Positions 51,137 through 60,651 are shown, counted from the stretch's first letter. The stretch is 64,000 nt of DNA from Azonexus sp. (GCA_017983755.1 JAGOAU010000006.1:1-64000), one strand, 5' to 3'. The notes: a model not told the origin generated them from the sequence alone. Translations and numbers: made by a program.

Positions 51137-52930
51137 TCAGAAGGTGGTTTTAAGGGTCAGGCTGATGAAGTCGCGATCCTTCAGCAGCGTCGTGAAGCCG
51201 TTTTGCGTGATGTTCTGCGCGCCCAGGGCACCGCTGGTGCCGTAGTCGTTGATGCGGCCGAAGTAGCCGATGTACTTGAGATCGACACGGTGCTTCTGGA
51301 AGATGTCGAAACCGAGGCCGGCGCTGAAGTTGCCGTTGCCCTGGTTGCCGCCGAAGGTGGTCGCGGCGTTACCGCTCAGGCCCATCGAGAAGGTCATCGG
51401 CGCCGACATGTCGACACCCGGCATGACCTGGTACCAGGTCGGCGTGAAGCTGGCGCCCATGCCGACGTAGTTCTTCGTCGCGCAGCCGTCCCACTTGTCG
51501 CCGGGGGTGTTGGCGGAACCCTGATTCTTGTTGAAAGTACAGCCCCTGTAGCCGACGGCCTGGAAGGTTTCGGCGCCACTGGTGACGTCGAGCCACTGGC
51601 TCCAGACCAGTTCGACCGCCCAGGTGGCGGCGTCGAAGACCGGCGTGTCGGGCAAGATGCCGACGGCGTTGACCAGGCCGTGCATCGTGTTGCCGCGCGG
51701 GCCGGTGGTCTCGCCTTCGCCCGGCGCCGGGACGTTGAACGGATTGGTGCCCGGCACGCCGAGAATCTTGGACAGCAGCGGCGTGTTGTGGCGGTAGGAC
51801 AGTTCGCTGCCGAAGCTGATGCCGCCGATGTTCTTGGCCAGGCTGACGCCGTAGAGGTCGACGCCGTCCGCGTAGATCAGGTTGTACTGGCTGAAGGCCG
51901 ACAGCGGCACGTAATTCGGCCGTGCTGCCGTCCCGACGTTGCGCAGGGTCTGCTGGGTCACCAGGCCTTGCGGCAGCTTGTCGGCATAGCGGCGGTAATA
52001 GACGCCGACGGTGCCGTCGAGCGCTTCCGGCGACCAGCGGGCATTGAGGCCGAATTCGCCGTTGCGCTGGGCCGGCTCGAACGGATTGCCGCGGGTGTAG
52101 CCGACGCCGGGCGCCAGCAGGATGCGGTCAGGGCCGTTGAAGGCGAAGTCCACCGGACCGAGGTAGGTGCCGCCTTCCGGGAAGCGGTAGGCTTCCCATT
52201 CGAGGAAGTACTGGGCGCCCAGCGAGAGGGTGTCGGTCACCTGGACCTGGCCGGAAATCTGGTTCAGCGGGCGGAACAGTTCCTTGGCCTCGACGCCCGG
52301 GGTGGCGAAGCCCTTCTGCAGGTCGAGCGGCATCTGCGAGTAGGAAATGCCGTGCAGGGCGCCGCCGAGGAACAGGGACTCGCCCCAGAACACGGTGTGA
52401 CGACCGGCGCGCACCTTGGTCGGCACGTCGCCCACATCGAAGTTGGCGAAGACGAAGGCGTCGAGGATCTCGCCGGACGGGCCGCGGTAGTACTGCTCGA
52501 TGTAGGGGCTGAACTGCTGGTTCGTGTAGCTGGAAATGCCGGCCCGGGCGAACTTGGGGTTGGCGCCGCTGGCCGTGCCGTAGGCGCCGTCGCCCCAGGC
52601 TGCGCCGCTGACGCGGAAGCCGAGCATCTTCTTCCAGGCGAAGTCGAATTCTGAGAACAGGTCGAGACGGTTGGTGACGAGATCGCCCTTGTCGAACAGG
52701 TAGGTGCCTTCATCGGAGGCAATGTTGTTGCCGATCAGGTTGTTGCGGTTCTTGACGCGCACCCCGGCGTTGTAGCGGACGGTGGTGTCCAGGCGCATTT
52801 CGATATCTTCGTTGTCGACGTCGATATTGAATGCCAGGGCGTTGCCGCCGGTGCCGAGCGCGGCCGCCAGCGCCAGCGCGATCGGGCGGGCCTGCTTGCG
52901 GAACTGCCGTTGTCTCTCCATGTTGAGCAT
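51137..52930 (-). CDS. DUF1302 outer membrane protein
   Basis: 597 residues: a signal peptide (to about residue 34, ending NALAFN), then beta-barrel-like sequence starting NIDVDNEDIEMRLDTTVRYN and ending in an aromatic strand FISLTLKTTF, typical of outer-membrane barrels. Seen: GRHTVFWGESLFLGGAL and SYSQMPLDLQKGFATPG, both DUF1302 hallmarks. A porin-like role for hydrophobic substrates is suggested by family context, not proven. It heads the DUF1302-DUF1329 unit. Confidence 0.9.
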   Translation of the reverse strand: MLNMERQRQFRKQARPIALALAAALGTGGNALAFNIDVDNEDIEMRLDTTVRYNAGVRVKNRNNLIGNNIASDEGTYLFDKGDLVTNRLDLFSEFDFAWKKMLGFRVSGAAWGDGAYGTASGANPKFARAGISSYTNQQFSPYIEQYYRGPSGEILDAFVFANFDVGDVPTKVRAGRHTVFWGESLFLGGALHGISYSQMPLDLQKGFATPGVEAKELFRPLNQISGQVQVTDTLSLGAQYFLEWEAYRFPEGGTYLGPVDFAFNGPDRILLAPGVGYTRGNPFEPAQRNGEFGLNARWSPEALDGTVGVYYRRYADKLPQGLVTQQTLRNVGTAARPNYVPLSAFSQYNLIYADGVDLYGVSLAKNIGGISFGSELSYRHNTPLLSKILGVPGTNPFNVPAPGEGETTGPRGNTMHGLVNAVGILPDTPVFDAATWAVELVWSQWLDVTSGAETFQAVGYRGCTFNKNQGSANTPGDKWDGCATKNYVGMGASFTPTWYQVMPGVDMSAPMTFSMGLSGNAATTFGGNQGNGNFSAGLGFDIFQKHRVDLKYIGYFGRINDYGTSGALGAQNITQNGFTTLLKDRDFISLTLKTTF

Positions 52931-53339
52931 TGCTTTGTCTTCCTTCCTTTTTTGATGAACTTGCTGAAAGAGATGTGACTTGTGACTGATTCAGGAATGG
53001 ATTATCCGGAGCAGGCGCCGCCGCACCCCCCCCAAAAAGCGGGGGATGGGGAGTTGCTTGGGGGGGCTTCGCCGCTGCGAAAACTGCCCGCACCGCCCTG
53101 CGCGGCGGACGGCGGCCAACTGTTGGAAGGCTTGCCGGACGGGCTTCGCCGCAGATTGCGGGCGAGCCGGTTCAGCGTCGGCGCATGGGGGGCGCCGGCG
53201 GTTTTTGCCATGAAAACGGGGTTGACCGCAGCAGGCTGGCCGCAGCGATGAATTGAGGGGGAAGCGACGTTGCCGACCCGCCGGGGGCCGGCACTACCGG
53301 GCTCAGGACGGCGTGTTTACACCCCGGCGGGCAAGCAGG
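52931..53339. other. gene-free stretch between DUF1302 gene and regulator
   Basis: 409 bp. It should hold the promoter of the DUF1302-DUF1329 unit; no sigma-54 match is seen. A C8-AAAAAG-CGGGGG hairpin lies near 53026-53045 and a full dispersed repeat copy at 53198-53233. Confidence 0.5.
53198..53233 (-). repeat. dispersed repeat, copy 5 (full length)
   Basis: On the minus strand TGCTGCGGTCAACCCCG, a T-rich spacer, then GGCAAAAACCGCC, the same block order as copy 2 at 5398-5438. Confidence 0.55.
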
Positions 53340-56039
53340 TTACTCGCTGCCCTCGAGCAGGCCGAGCAGTTGCGCGCGCCGCACGACGTGCTTGCGCGTG
53401 CCGGCGTCGAGCTTGCCGAAGAGGTTCTTCAGGTGCCACTTGACGGTTTCCTCGCCGACCGACATCGCCTGGGCGATTTCCTTGTTGGAGAGGTTGCGCG
53501 CCAGGAACTCGAGCACCTCGCGCTCCTTGGGCGTCAGCACCATACTCGGCACCGCTCGCGGCAGCGTGGCCTCGCGCGCGGGCCGCGGCCGGACGGCACG
53601 CGGCACCTGGACGGCAGCCGGCAGGTCGCCACCTCCACCCTCCTCGACCAGGCGGCGCATCCAGTCGGCGATCACCGGGTGGGCATCGACGAAGGTCCGC
53701 GCCAGCCCGAAGGTCTGCGCCAGATTCATCGCCTCGAGCATCAGCACGCGTCCGTTGCCGCCCTGGCGGTCGAGCGCCAGCGCGCGCAGGGCCATGACCT
53801 CAATGCGCAGACGGCCGAGCTTCATGGCATCGGCCAGCGCCACCGCCGGGGCAAGATGGTCAAGCGCAGCCTGCCAGTCCTGCGCGGCAATGGCGACGTT
53901 GGCGTGGGAGATGATCTGCAGCAGCGCCACCGAGCGATGCCACAGAGAACCTTCGGGATGGCCACTCTGGGCGACGATCTCGTCGATGCGATCGGCCAGC
54001 ACCCGGCAGGTCTCGCTACGGAACTTGCCGGCGTGGATGCGCACCTGGTCGGCAAGGCTGGCGATGCTCATCCGCGGCAGGCCACGGGCGACGCCAACGG
54101 CGCCGAGCGCCTCGAGCAGGTCGATGGCACGATGCTCGATGCCCTGCGCGGCGGCGATGCGGGCCACGGTGCGGTAGCCGAACAGCGCCGTCTCGGGCGC
54201 GCCGAAGCGTTCGAGCACGTCGAGCCGGTTGGCCAGCAGCGCCGCCGCCTCGTCCAGCCGGTCGCGCTCGTATACAGCGACGGCGAGCAGCGCGGCCAGC
54301 ATGCAGGCCTGCGGATGGCGGCGGCCGAGATCGGCCTCGGCACGCTCCAGCGCCGGCCGCAGCGTTTCCTCGCCGAGCAGCAACTGTCCTTCCCATATAT
54401 AGCTGAGGCCGGTGAAGAACTCGCCCCAGCGCCCGGCATAGACATGGCCCTTGCCGACGCTGCCGCGCACTACCTGCTGCAGGTGGCGCCGCGCCTGAGC
54501 CGGATCGCCCTTGAGGATGGCGAGGATCGCCTGGCGGTTGGCATGCATCTGGAGCAGGCGCGGCTCGCGCCCCGGCGGCGCCTCCGACCACGGCTCGAAG
54601 AGGGCGGCGCAACGGTCGGGCTCGTCGGCGAAATACGCGGCGCCGCTGAGGATCAAGGCGCACTCGTAGCGCAGATTGCTGTCGACGTCGGGGTTCTCGA
54701 GGATGCGGGCGACCAGGCGGCCGGCCTCTTCCTGCCGCTCGCTGAGCGCCAGCGCCCAGGCCGCTGCCAGCCGCAGTTGCGGGCGGCTGTCGAGATCGGA
54801 TTCGGGCAGATCCTCGAGCCATTCGAGCACGGTGCCGTGGTAGCCCTGCGTCACCGCGTCGTACATGCAGCGCTCGGCCATGTCGTAGGCCTGCTGCCGC
54901 TGCCCGGCGGCATGCGCATGGCGCGCCGCCTCCTGGGTCATGCCGCGCTCGGCCAGCCACGCCATGGCGCGCAGATGGAGCGTGGCCAGCTCTGCCGCCG
55001 GCAGCTCGGCGAGACGCTCGCGCAGGGCGTCTCGGGCCAGCGCATGCAGGCGGAACCACTCGCCGTCGTCGTCCACCATGAAGATCGGCGTATCGCGCGC
55101 CAGGCGCGCGAGCTGTTCCGGCGCGTCGGCACTGTCGAGCAGTGCGCGGCAGAGGTCGGGATGCAACAACTCGACCAGCGACACGCGCACGAGAAAATCG
55201 ACATCCCCGGCGGCGAGATTGTCGAGCAGGCCGCCGACCAGCTGTTCGCTGCGCCCTTCGTTGCGCGCCAGCATGCCGTTGATCGCGGCGCGCGGATCGC
55301 CCGCCCCCTCGGTCGCCGCCAGCGCCAGCTGGAGACCGAGCGGCCAGCCTTCGGTGATCTCGTGCAGCCGCGCGCAGGCATCGGTATCGACATTGCCGCC
55401 GAAGCGGTTGCGCACGAAGGCGATCGTCTCGTCGAGACTGAAGCGCAGCATGTCCGGGCCGACCGCCACGGCCGCGCCGTAGGCGACGAGGTCGGCCACC
55501 GCGTCGTCCAGCTCGCCGCGCCCGGCGATGATCACACGCAGATTGGGCGGCAGGTTGTGCAGCAGATAGACCAGCGTTTCAAAATTGCGCGCCGGCAGCC
55601 GCTCGACTTCATCGACGATGAGGACCATGTCGAGCGAGGTCTGCGCCACCTCGGCCAACCAGGCGGTGATGCCTTCGAGCTCGCCGCCCGGGGCGCCGCC
55701 GCCTTCGAGAAAATAGCGCCCGAAAGCCGGTCGACCGCAACCGATGCGCACCGCCAGCGTCAGGGCGTGCAGAAAATGCTGCGGATCCTCGTGGTCGTCG
55801 GCCGACATCCACGCGACGGCCGCCCCGCGCGCCAGATGCTCGCGCCGCCATTGCCCGAGCAGCGAGGTCTTGCCGAAACCGGCCGGCGCCTGGACGACCA
55901 TGACAGGGCGCTCGCGGAAGGCCTCGGCATTGACCCCGAGGCGCGGCCGCAGCAGCTGGTGGCGCGGCGCACGCGGCGGCGTGGTGCGGAGTACGAGTCC
56001 GGACATCAGGGCGCCGGGCTGGCGGATTGCGCTGGTCAT
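53340..56039 (-). CDS. MalT-type LuxR-family transcriptional activator
   Basis: About 899 residues. An N-terminal STAND ATPase (Walker A APAGFGKTSLLGQW; Walker B DMVLIVDEVERL) is followed by a long TPR-like helical region and a C-terminal LuxR helix-turn-helix (LTPKEREVLEFLARNLSNKE, TVKWHLKNLFGKL). It should bind an inducer and ATP, oligomerise and activate target promoters. The start is uncertain: ATG at 56039 is used; an in-frame ATG at 56117 would add 26 residues, and neither has a clear Shine-Dalgarno. It sits between the DUF1302 unit and the divergent catabolic operon and could control both. Confidence 0.87.
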   Translation of the reverse strand: MTSAIRQPGALMSGLVLRTTPPRAPRHQLLRPRLGVNAEAFRERPVMVVQAPAGFGKTSLLGQWRREHLARGAAVAWMSADDHEDPQHFLHALTLAVRIGCGRPAFGRYFLEGGGAPGGELEGITAWLAEVAQTSLDMVLIVDEVERLPARNFETLVYLLHNLPPNLRVIIAGRGELDDAVADLVAYGAAVAVGPDMLRFSLDETIAFVRNRFGGNVDTDACARLHEITEGWPLGLQLALAATEGAGDPRAAINGMLARNEGRSEQLVGGLLDNLAAGDVDFLVRVSLVELLHPDLCRALLDSADAPEQLARLARDTPIFMVDDDGEWFRLHALARDALRERLAELPAAELATLHLRAMAWLAERGMTQEAARHAHAAGQRQQAYDMAERCMYDAVTQGYHGTVLEWLEDLPESDLDSRPQLRLAAAWALALSERQEEAGRLVARILENPDVDSNLRYECALILSGAAYFADEPDRCAALFEPWSEAPPGREPRLLQMHANRQAILAILKGDPAQARRHLQQVVRGSVGKGHVYAGRWGEFFTGLSYIWEGQLLLGEETLRPALERAEADLGRRHPQACMLAALLAVAVYERDRLDEAAALLANRLDVLERFGAPETALFGYRTVARIAAAQGIEHRAIDLLEALGAVGVARGLPRMSIASLADQVRIHAGKFRSETCRVLADRIDEIVAQSGHPEGSLWHRSVALLQIISHANVAIAAQDWQAALDHLAPAVALADAMKLGRLRIEVMALRALALDRQGGNGRVLMLEAMNLAQTFGLARTFVDAHPVIADWMRRLVEEGGGGDLPAAVQVPRAVRPRPAREATLPRAVPSMVLTPKEREVLEFLARNLSNKEIAQAMSVGEETVKWHLKNLFGKLDAGTRKHVVRRAQLLGLLEGSE

Positions 56040-56152
56040 CGAGGTGCCCGCTTCATTCTGTCCGGCTCGCACCGGTTGTTCGTGGGCGCCGGGTGGAATC
56101 CCCGACGGATGGGGCAAATTTAATCACAGGCTGCCATTTCCGGACAGCCTAT

Positions 56153-56173
56153 CCCCCCCTTTTTCGAGGGGGG
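56153..56173 (+). other. C7/G6 inverted repeat in the divergent promoter region
   Basis: CCCCCCC-TTTTTCGA-GGGGGG lies in the 195-bp gap between the regulator (56039) and the Rieske gene (56235). It may be an operator or leader hairpin; no proof from sequence. Confidence 0.35.
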
Positions 56174-56234
56174 AAAAACCCCGCCGGACTCCCTAAGATG
56201 CGCTCCATACCAATACGTCAGGAAGGTCCGGACC

Positions 56235-56543
56235 ATGAAACACGTCGATGTCTGCGCAGTGGAAGATGTCCCGCCGGGAAAGTCGCGCGCCGTTCGCGCC
56301 GACGGCCGTGACATCGCCCTGTTCAACGTCGACGGCACCGTCTACGCCATCGAGAACAGCTGCCTGCACCAGGGCGCCGCTTTGAGCGGCGGCCAGTTGT
56401 GCGGCCGCCAGGTGACGTGCCGGGCCCATGGCTGGCGCTTCGACGTGACGACCGGCCGGCTGGGCAGCTCCACCAAGCTGGGCGTCGCCACCTTCCCGGT
56501 CAACATTTCCGGTGACCGCGTCCTGGTCACCATCGCCAACTGA
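56235..56543 (+). CDS. Rieske [2Fe-2S] ferredoxin
   Basis: 102 residues with the Rieske cluster ligands Cys-x-His in NSCLHQGAAL (near residue 43) and Cys-x2-His in TCRAHGWRFDV (near residue 62). No signal or membrane segment, so it is a soluble cytosolic carrier of the NirD/oxygenase-ferredoxin type. GGAAGG precedes the ATG. As first gene of the plus-strand run it could feed electrons to an oxygenase, but the neighbouring TauD enzyme does not need a ferredoxin, so its partner is unknown. Confidence 0.9.
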   Translation: MKHVDVCAVEDVPPGKSRAVRADGRDIALFNVDGTVYAIENSCLHQGAALSGGQLCGRQVTCRAHGWRFDVTTGRLGSSTKLGVATFPVNISGDRVLVTIAN

Positions 56544-56577
56544 ACCCGGCCTCGCGCAACTTTTTACAGGAATAGCC

Positions 56578-57597
56578 ATGTATCGACACCTGCTGGTCCC
56601 CATCGAAAATTCCGACCTGTCGACCGTGACCATCGGCCGCGCCGTCGAGTTCGCCCTGGCGCTCGGCGCCCGGATCACCTTCTTCCATGCCAGCGCCGAC
56701 CACTCGGCGTCGATCTCCGGCGACGCCGAGATCGTCCGCATGACGGCGCCGGAAGACTACGCCTACAACTTCGCCGGCCGCGCCCGCGAACTGCTGACCA
56801 AGGCCGAATCGGCGGCGCGCGCCCGCGGCGTGCCCTGTGCCTCGGCGACCATGGTCAGCGACTCCCCGTACACGGCGATCATCGCCGCCGCGCGCTCCGC
56901 CGGCTGCGACCTGATCTTCATGGCCTCGCACGGCCGGCGCAGCACGCTGGGCATGATGCTCGGCTCGCAGACGCTGAAGGTGCTGGTCAATTCGGAAATC
57001 CCGGTGCTGGTGTCGGCGATGGCCGAGCCGCCGATCCCGGCCCAGGCCATCGGCATCATCCGCGACGAGCACCGCTCGCTGGCCGCCGTCCTGCATGCCT
57101 GGCAGCACCTGTTCAAGGATGCGCAGGCCAAGGGCGTCAAGCCGGATGCCGCGCTGATGCAGGCGATGGTGCATTACATCCAGGCCTTTCCGGTCGCCCT
57201 GCACCACCCGAAGGAAGACGAATACCTGTTCCGCAAGCTGCGCGAGCGCACGGCGGAAGCCAACCCGGAACTCGACGAACTCGAGCGCCAGCATGTCCGC
57301 GACGAGAAGCAGGTGCTCGAACTGGCGGCGCTGGTGGACCGCTACGCGGCCGGCGCGGCGAGCGTCGCCGAGGTCGAGCAGGCCGTCTCGCACTACGCAC
57401 AGACGATTTGGGAGCACATGGGCCGCGAGGAAGGCGTGATCCTGCCGCTGGCGCAGCGCCACCTGACCGACGAGGACTGGACGGAGATCAACGAGGCGTT
57501 CCAGAAAAACCTCGACCCGCGCTTCGGCGGCGATACCGACGCCGAGTTCAAGCGGCTGTTCTCGCGCATCGTCAACCTGGCCCCGTCGGCGAACTGA
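56578..57597 (+). CDS. universal stress protein fused to hemerythrin HHE domain
   Basis: 339 residues. Residues 1-150 are a UspA domain (MYRHLLVPIENSDLSTVTIG; the nucleotide loop region MASHGRRSTLGMMLGS). Residues 165-320 are a hemerythrin-like HHE domain with iron ligands in IIRDEHRSLAAVLHAW, ALHHPKEDEYLF, LERQHVRDEK and IWEHMGREEGVILPLA. It may sense or buffer oxygen, NO or iron. It begins 34 bp after the Rieske gene. The start at 56578 is the natural Usp start. Confidence 0.9.
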   Translation: MYRHLLVPIENSDLSTVTIGRAVEFALALGARITFFHASADHSASISGDAEIVRMTAPEDYAYNFAGRARELLTKAESAARARGVPCASATMVSDSPYTAIIAAARSAGCDLIFMASHGRRSTLGMMLGSQTLKVLVNSEIPVLVSAMAEPPIPAQAIGIIRDEHRSLAAVLHAWQHLFKDAQAKGVKPDAALMQAMVHYIQAFPVALHHPKEDEYLFRKLRERTAEANPELDELERQHVRDEKQVLELAALVDRYAAGAASVAEVEQAVSHYAQTIWEHMGREEGVILPLAQRHLTDEDWTEINEAFQKNLDPRFGGDTDAEFKRLFSRIVNLAPSAN

Positions 57598-57644
57598 CAC
57601 GCCATACCGAACAAACCAACAAAGACCATAAACAGGAGAACACC

Positions 57645-58625
57645 TTGGAACAAGCAATCCGCTTCCATGAAACCGGCGGTCCGGAAGTCCTCCGCCTCGA
57701 GGACATCGTCGTCGGCGAGCCGGGGCCGGGCGAAGTCCGCCTGCGCCACGTCGCCGTCGGCCTCAACTTCGCCGACACCTATTTCCGCAACGGCACCTAC
57801 CCGATCCCCCTGCCCGCCGGCATGGGCGTCGAGGCGGCCGGCGTGGTCGAGGCGGTCGGCCCGGGCGTGACCCACATCGCCGTCGGCGACAAGGTGACCT
57901 ACACCGGCTTCCTGAATACGCTGGGTGCCTACAGCACCGCCCGCATCATCGCCGCCGCGCCGCTGATCAAGCTGCCCGCCGGCATCGAATGCGAAACCGC
58001 CGCGGCGATGACCATGCGCGGCCTGACGTCGGCCTACCTGATGCGCCGCATTTATGACTTCAAGGCCGGCGACACCATCCTGCTGCACGCCGCCGCCGGC
58101 GGGGTCGGCCTGATCGTCTCGCAGTGGGCCAAGCTGCTCGGCCTGCGCGTGATCGGCACCGTATCGACCGAGGAAAAGGCCGCCGTCGCCCGTGCCCACG
58201 GCTGCGACGAGATCATCAACTACAGCCACGAGGATGTCGCCAAGCGCGCCCGCGAACTGACTGGCGGCGTCGGCGTCGATGTCGTCTTCGACAGCGTCGG
58301 CAAGAGCACCTTCATGGCCTCGCTCGATTCGCTCAAGCGCCGCGGCCTGCTGGTCTGCGTCGGCACCGCCTCGGGCCCGATTGACGCCTTCAACCCGCAA
58401 CTGCTGGCGATGAAGGGTTCGCTCTACCTGACCCGCCCGGCGCTCGCCGACTACATCGCCGACCCGGCCGAGAAGGCCGAGCTGGCCGGCGAGATCTTCG
58501 GCCACGTCGCCGCCGGTCGCATCAAGATCGAAATCAACCAGCGCTACGAACTGAAAGACGCAGTGCAAGCCCATCGTGACCTCGAATCGCGCAAGACGAC
58601 CGGGTCATCCATTTTTGTAATTTAA
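57645..58625 (+). CDS. zinc-independent MDR quinone oxidoreductase (Qor-like)
   Basis: 326 residues of the medium-chain dehydrogenase/reductase family: FHETGGPEVLRLED, LNFADTYFRNGTYP, PAGMGVEAAGVVEAVG and the NADPH motif AAAGGVGLIVSQWAK. The structural and catalytic zinc Cys of alcohol dehydrogenases are absent, as in Qor. It reduces quinones or enones with NADPH. The start is TTG at 57645 with AGGAG 6 bp upstream; no ATG is available near. A reductive or oxidative step in the pathway is inference. Confidence 0.9.
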   Translation: MEQAIRFHETGGPEVLRLEDIVVGEPGPGEVRLRHVAVGLNFADTYFRNGTYPIPLPAGMGVEAAGVVEAVGPGVTHIAVGDKVTYTGFLNTLGAYSTARIIAAAPLIKLPAGIECETAAAMTMRGLTSAYLMRRIYDFKAGDTILLHAAAGGVGLIVSQWAKLLGLRVIGTVSTEEKAAVARAHGCDEIINYSHEDVAKRARELTGGVGVDVVFDSVGKSTFMASLDSLKRRGLLVCVGTASGPIDAFNPQLLAMKGSLYLTRPALADYIADPAEKAELAGEIFGHVAAGRIKIEINQRYELKDAVQAHRDLESRKTTGSSIFVI

Positions 58626-58647
58626 GGATAGAGGAGACAGCCTACCC

Positions 58648-59505
58648 ATGAAAATCGAGCAACTGACCTGCGCCGTCGGCGCCGAACTGATCGACGTCAA
58701 TCTCGGCGATGCCGTGCGCGACGACGGCCTGTTCAACGAGATCTACGCCGCCCTCCTGAAGCACAAGGTGCTTTTCCTGCGCGACCAGACCCTGGACAAG
58801 CTTTCGCGCATCGACCACATGAAGTTCGCGCAGCGCCTCGGCGAACTGGAAACCCACCCGATGGCCCCGAGCCACCCGGAAGCGCCCGGCCTCGTCCAGA
58901 TCTACAAGAATCCGGAAAGCCCAATCGACCGCTACGAGAACGCCTGGCATACCGACGGTACCTGGCGCGAAACACCGGCGCTCGGCTGCGTGCTGCGCTG
59001 CATCGAGTGCCCGCCGGTCGGCGGCGACACGATGTGGGCCAACATGGTGCTCGCCTACGAGAAGCTGCCGGAATACGTGAAGACCGAGATCGCCGGCCTG
59101 ATCGCCAGCCACAGCTTCAATTCCTCCTTCGCCGCTGCCATGCCGCAGGAAAAGCGCCTGGCGATGAAAGCCCAGTATCCGGATGCCGAGCACCCGGTTA
59201 TCCGCACCCATCCGGAAACCGGCGAGAAGGTGCTGTTCGTCAATGCCTTCACGACGCACTTCGTCAATTACCACGACCCGGCGCGCGTCCGTTTCGGCCA
59301 GGACTACAACAAGAACGGCAGCGACCTGATGCAGTACCTGATCAGCCAGGCCTACAACCCCGAGTACCAGGTGCGCTGGCGCTGGAAGCCCTACAGCATG
59401 GCGATCTGGGACAACCGCTCGACGCAGCACTACGCGGTCATGGACTACCCGCCGTGCCACCGCAAGATGGAGCGCGCCGCCATCGTCGGCGACAAGCCCT
59501 TCTAA
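58648..59505 (+). CDS. TauD/TfdA-family Fe(II)/2-oxoglutarate dioxygenase
   Basis: 285 residues with the 2-His-1-carboxylate triad: H101 and D103 in AWHTDGTWRE, distal H261 in STQHYAVMDYP, and R276 or R272 for 2-oxoglutarate. GGDTMWANM is the usual central motif. It hydroxylates an unknown substrate, often releasing sulfite, phenol or an amine in the family. TauD proper prefers taurine; TfdA, aryloxyacetates. It begins 22 bp after the quinone oxidoreductase gene. Confidence 0.9.
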   Translation: MKIEQLTCAVGAELIDVNLGDAVRDDGLFNEIYAALLKHKVLFLRDQTLDKLSRIDHMKFAQRLGELETHPMAPSHPEAPGLVQIYKNPESPIDRYENAWHTDGTWRETPALGCVLRCIECPPVGGDTMWANMVLAYEKLPEYVKTEIAGLIASHSFNSSFAAAMPQEKRLAMKAQYPDAEHPVIRTHPETGEKVLFVNAFTTHFVNYHDPARVRFGQDYNKNGSDLMQYLISQAYNPEYQVRWRWKPYSMAIWDNRSTQHYAVMDYPPCHRKMERAAIVGDKPF

Positions 59506-59520
59506 AAATCCATCGGGGGC

Positions 59521-59553
59521 GGCCGGTTGCGGTCGACCCCGTAAAACAGCCCG
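59521..59553 (+). repeat. dispersed repeat, copy 6
   Basis: GGCCGGTTGCGGTCGACCCC then GTAAAACAGCCCG, lying in the 81-bp gap between the dioxygenase and DUF849 genes. Confidence 0.6.
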
Positions 59554-59586
59554 AATTCACATCAAGATCATTTCAAGGAGCAACAC

Positions 59587-60651
59587 ATGAATTTCCTCGA
59601 CGGTTCCCTTTTCCCCGAAAATCAGCAGAAGCTCGTCATCACCTGCGCCCCCTACGGCCCGGAGTGGATGCCTTACGATTTCCCGGAAGACATCCCGGTC
59701 ACCATGGAAGAGCAGATCCAGAAGGCCGTTGATTGCTACAACGCCGGCGCCACCGTGCTGCACGTGCATTGCCGCGAGCTCGACGGCAAGGGCTCCAAGC
59801 GCCTGTCGATGTTCAACGAACTGCTGGCCGGCATCCGCGCCCGCGTTCCCGACATGATCCTGCAGGTCGGCGGCTCGATCTCCTTCGCCCCGGAAAGCGA
59901 CGGCGAAGCCGCCAAGTGGCTGTCCGACGACACCCGCCACATGCTGGCCGAGCTGTCCCCGACGCCGGACCAGGTCACCATCGCCATCAACAGCAACCAG
60001 ATGAACGTCGTCGAGCAGATGTGCGAAGCCGACGTCGCCGGTACCTCGCTGGGCGAGCCGGAGATGTACCGCGCCTACCGCGAGATGACCATCCCGGCCG
60101 GTCCGGAATGGGTCGAGGAGCACATCAGCCGCCTGTCCGCCAAGGGCATCCAGACTCACTTCCAGCTCGCCAACATCACCCAGCTTGAAACCGTCGAGCG
60201 CATGATGCGCCGCAATGTCTGCAACGTACCGCTGATCCTGACCTGGGTTGCCATCGGCGGCGGCTTCGACGCGCCGAACATCTACAACCTGGCCAACTTC
60301 GTCCGTGCCTGCCCGGACGGCTCGGTGCTGACCCTGGAAACCTCCATGCTCAACGTCCTGCCGATCAACATGATGGCGATCGCCATGGGCCTGCATGTCC
60401 GCTGCGGCATCGAGGACAACATCTGGACCCAGGACCGTTCGCGCAAGATGACCTCGGTCGAACAGATCGAGCAGCTGGTGCGCATCGCGAAGGAGTTCGG
60501 CCGGCCGGTCGCCAACGGCAAGGAAGCCCGCGAGATCTACAAGATCGGCACCTTCTACAAGGACGCCGACGAGACCCTGGCGGCCAACGGCTTCGCGCCG
60601 AACCGCAAGCCGGGTCAGATCGGCTTCACCCAGTACGCCAAGGCCGCCTGA
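59587..60651 (+). CDS. beta-keto acid cleavage enzyme (BKACE, DUF849)
   Basis: 354 residues. The family (3-keto-5-aminohexanoate cleavage enzyme, Kce) is zinc dependent: a beta-keto acid plus acetyl-CoA gives acetoacetate and a new acyl-CoA. Seen: VITCAPYGPEW near residue 18, the zinc motif LHVHCREL (H59, H61), LQVGGSISF and GLHVRCGIEDNIW. It is longer than Kce (about 275) and has HVHCRE where HxHxRD is common, so substrate choice may differ. AAGGAG precedes the ATG. Confidence 0.9.
   Translation: MNFLDGSLFPENQQKLVITCAPYGPEWMPYDFPEDIPVTMEEQIQKAVDCYNAGATVLHVHCRELDGKGSKRLSMFNELLAGIRARVPDMILQVGGSISFAPESDGEAAKWLSDDTRHMLAELSPTPDQVTIAINSNQMNVVEQMCEADVAGTSLGEPEMYRAYREMTIPAGPEWVEEHISRLSAKGIQTHFQLANITQLETVERMMRRNVCNVPLILTWVAIGGGFDAPNIYNLANFVRACPDGSVLTLETSMLNVLPINMMAIAMGLHVRCGIEDNIWTQDRSRKMTSVEQIEQLVRIAKEFGRPVANGKEAREIYKIGTFYKDADETLAANGFAPNRKPGQIGFTQYAKAA

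Noticed and set aside
53253-56123. 956-codon plus-strand frame opposite the MalT-type regulator
   Set aside because: Shadow frame; the minus strand carries Walker and LuxR motifs.
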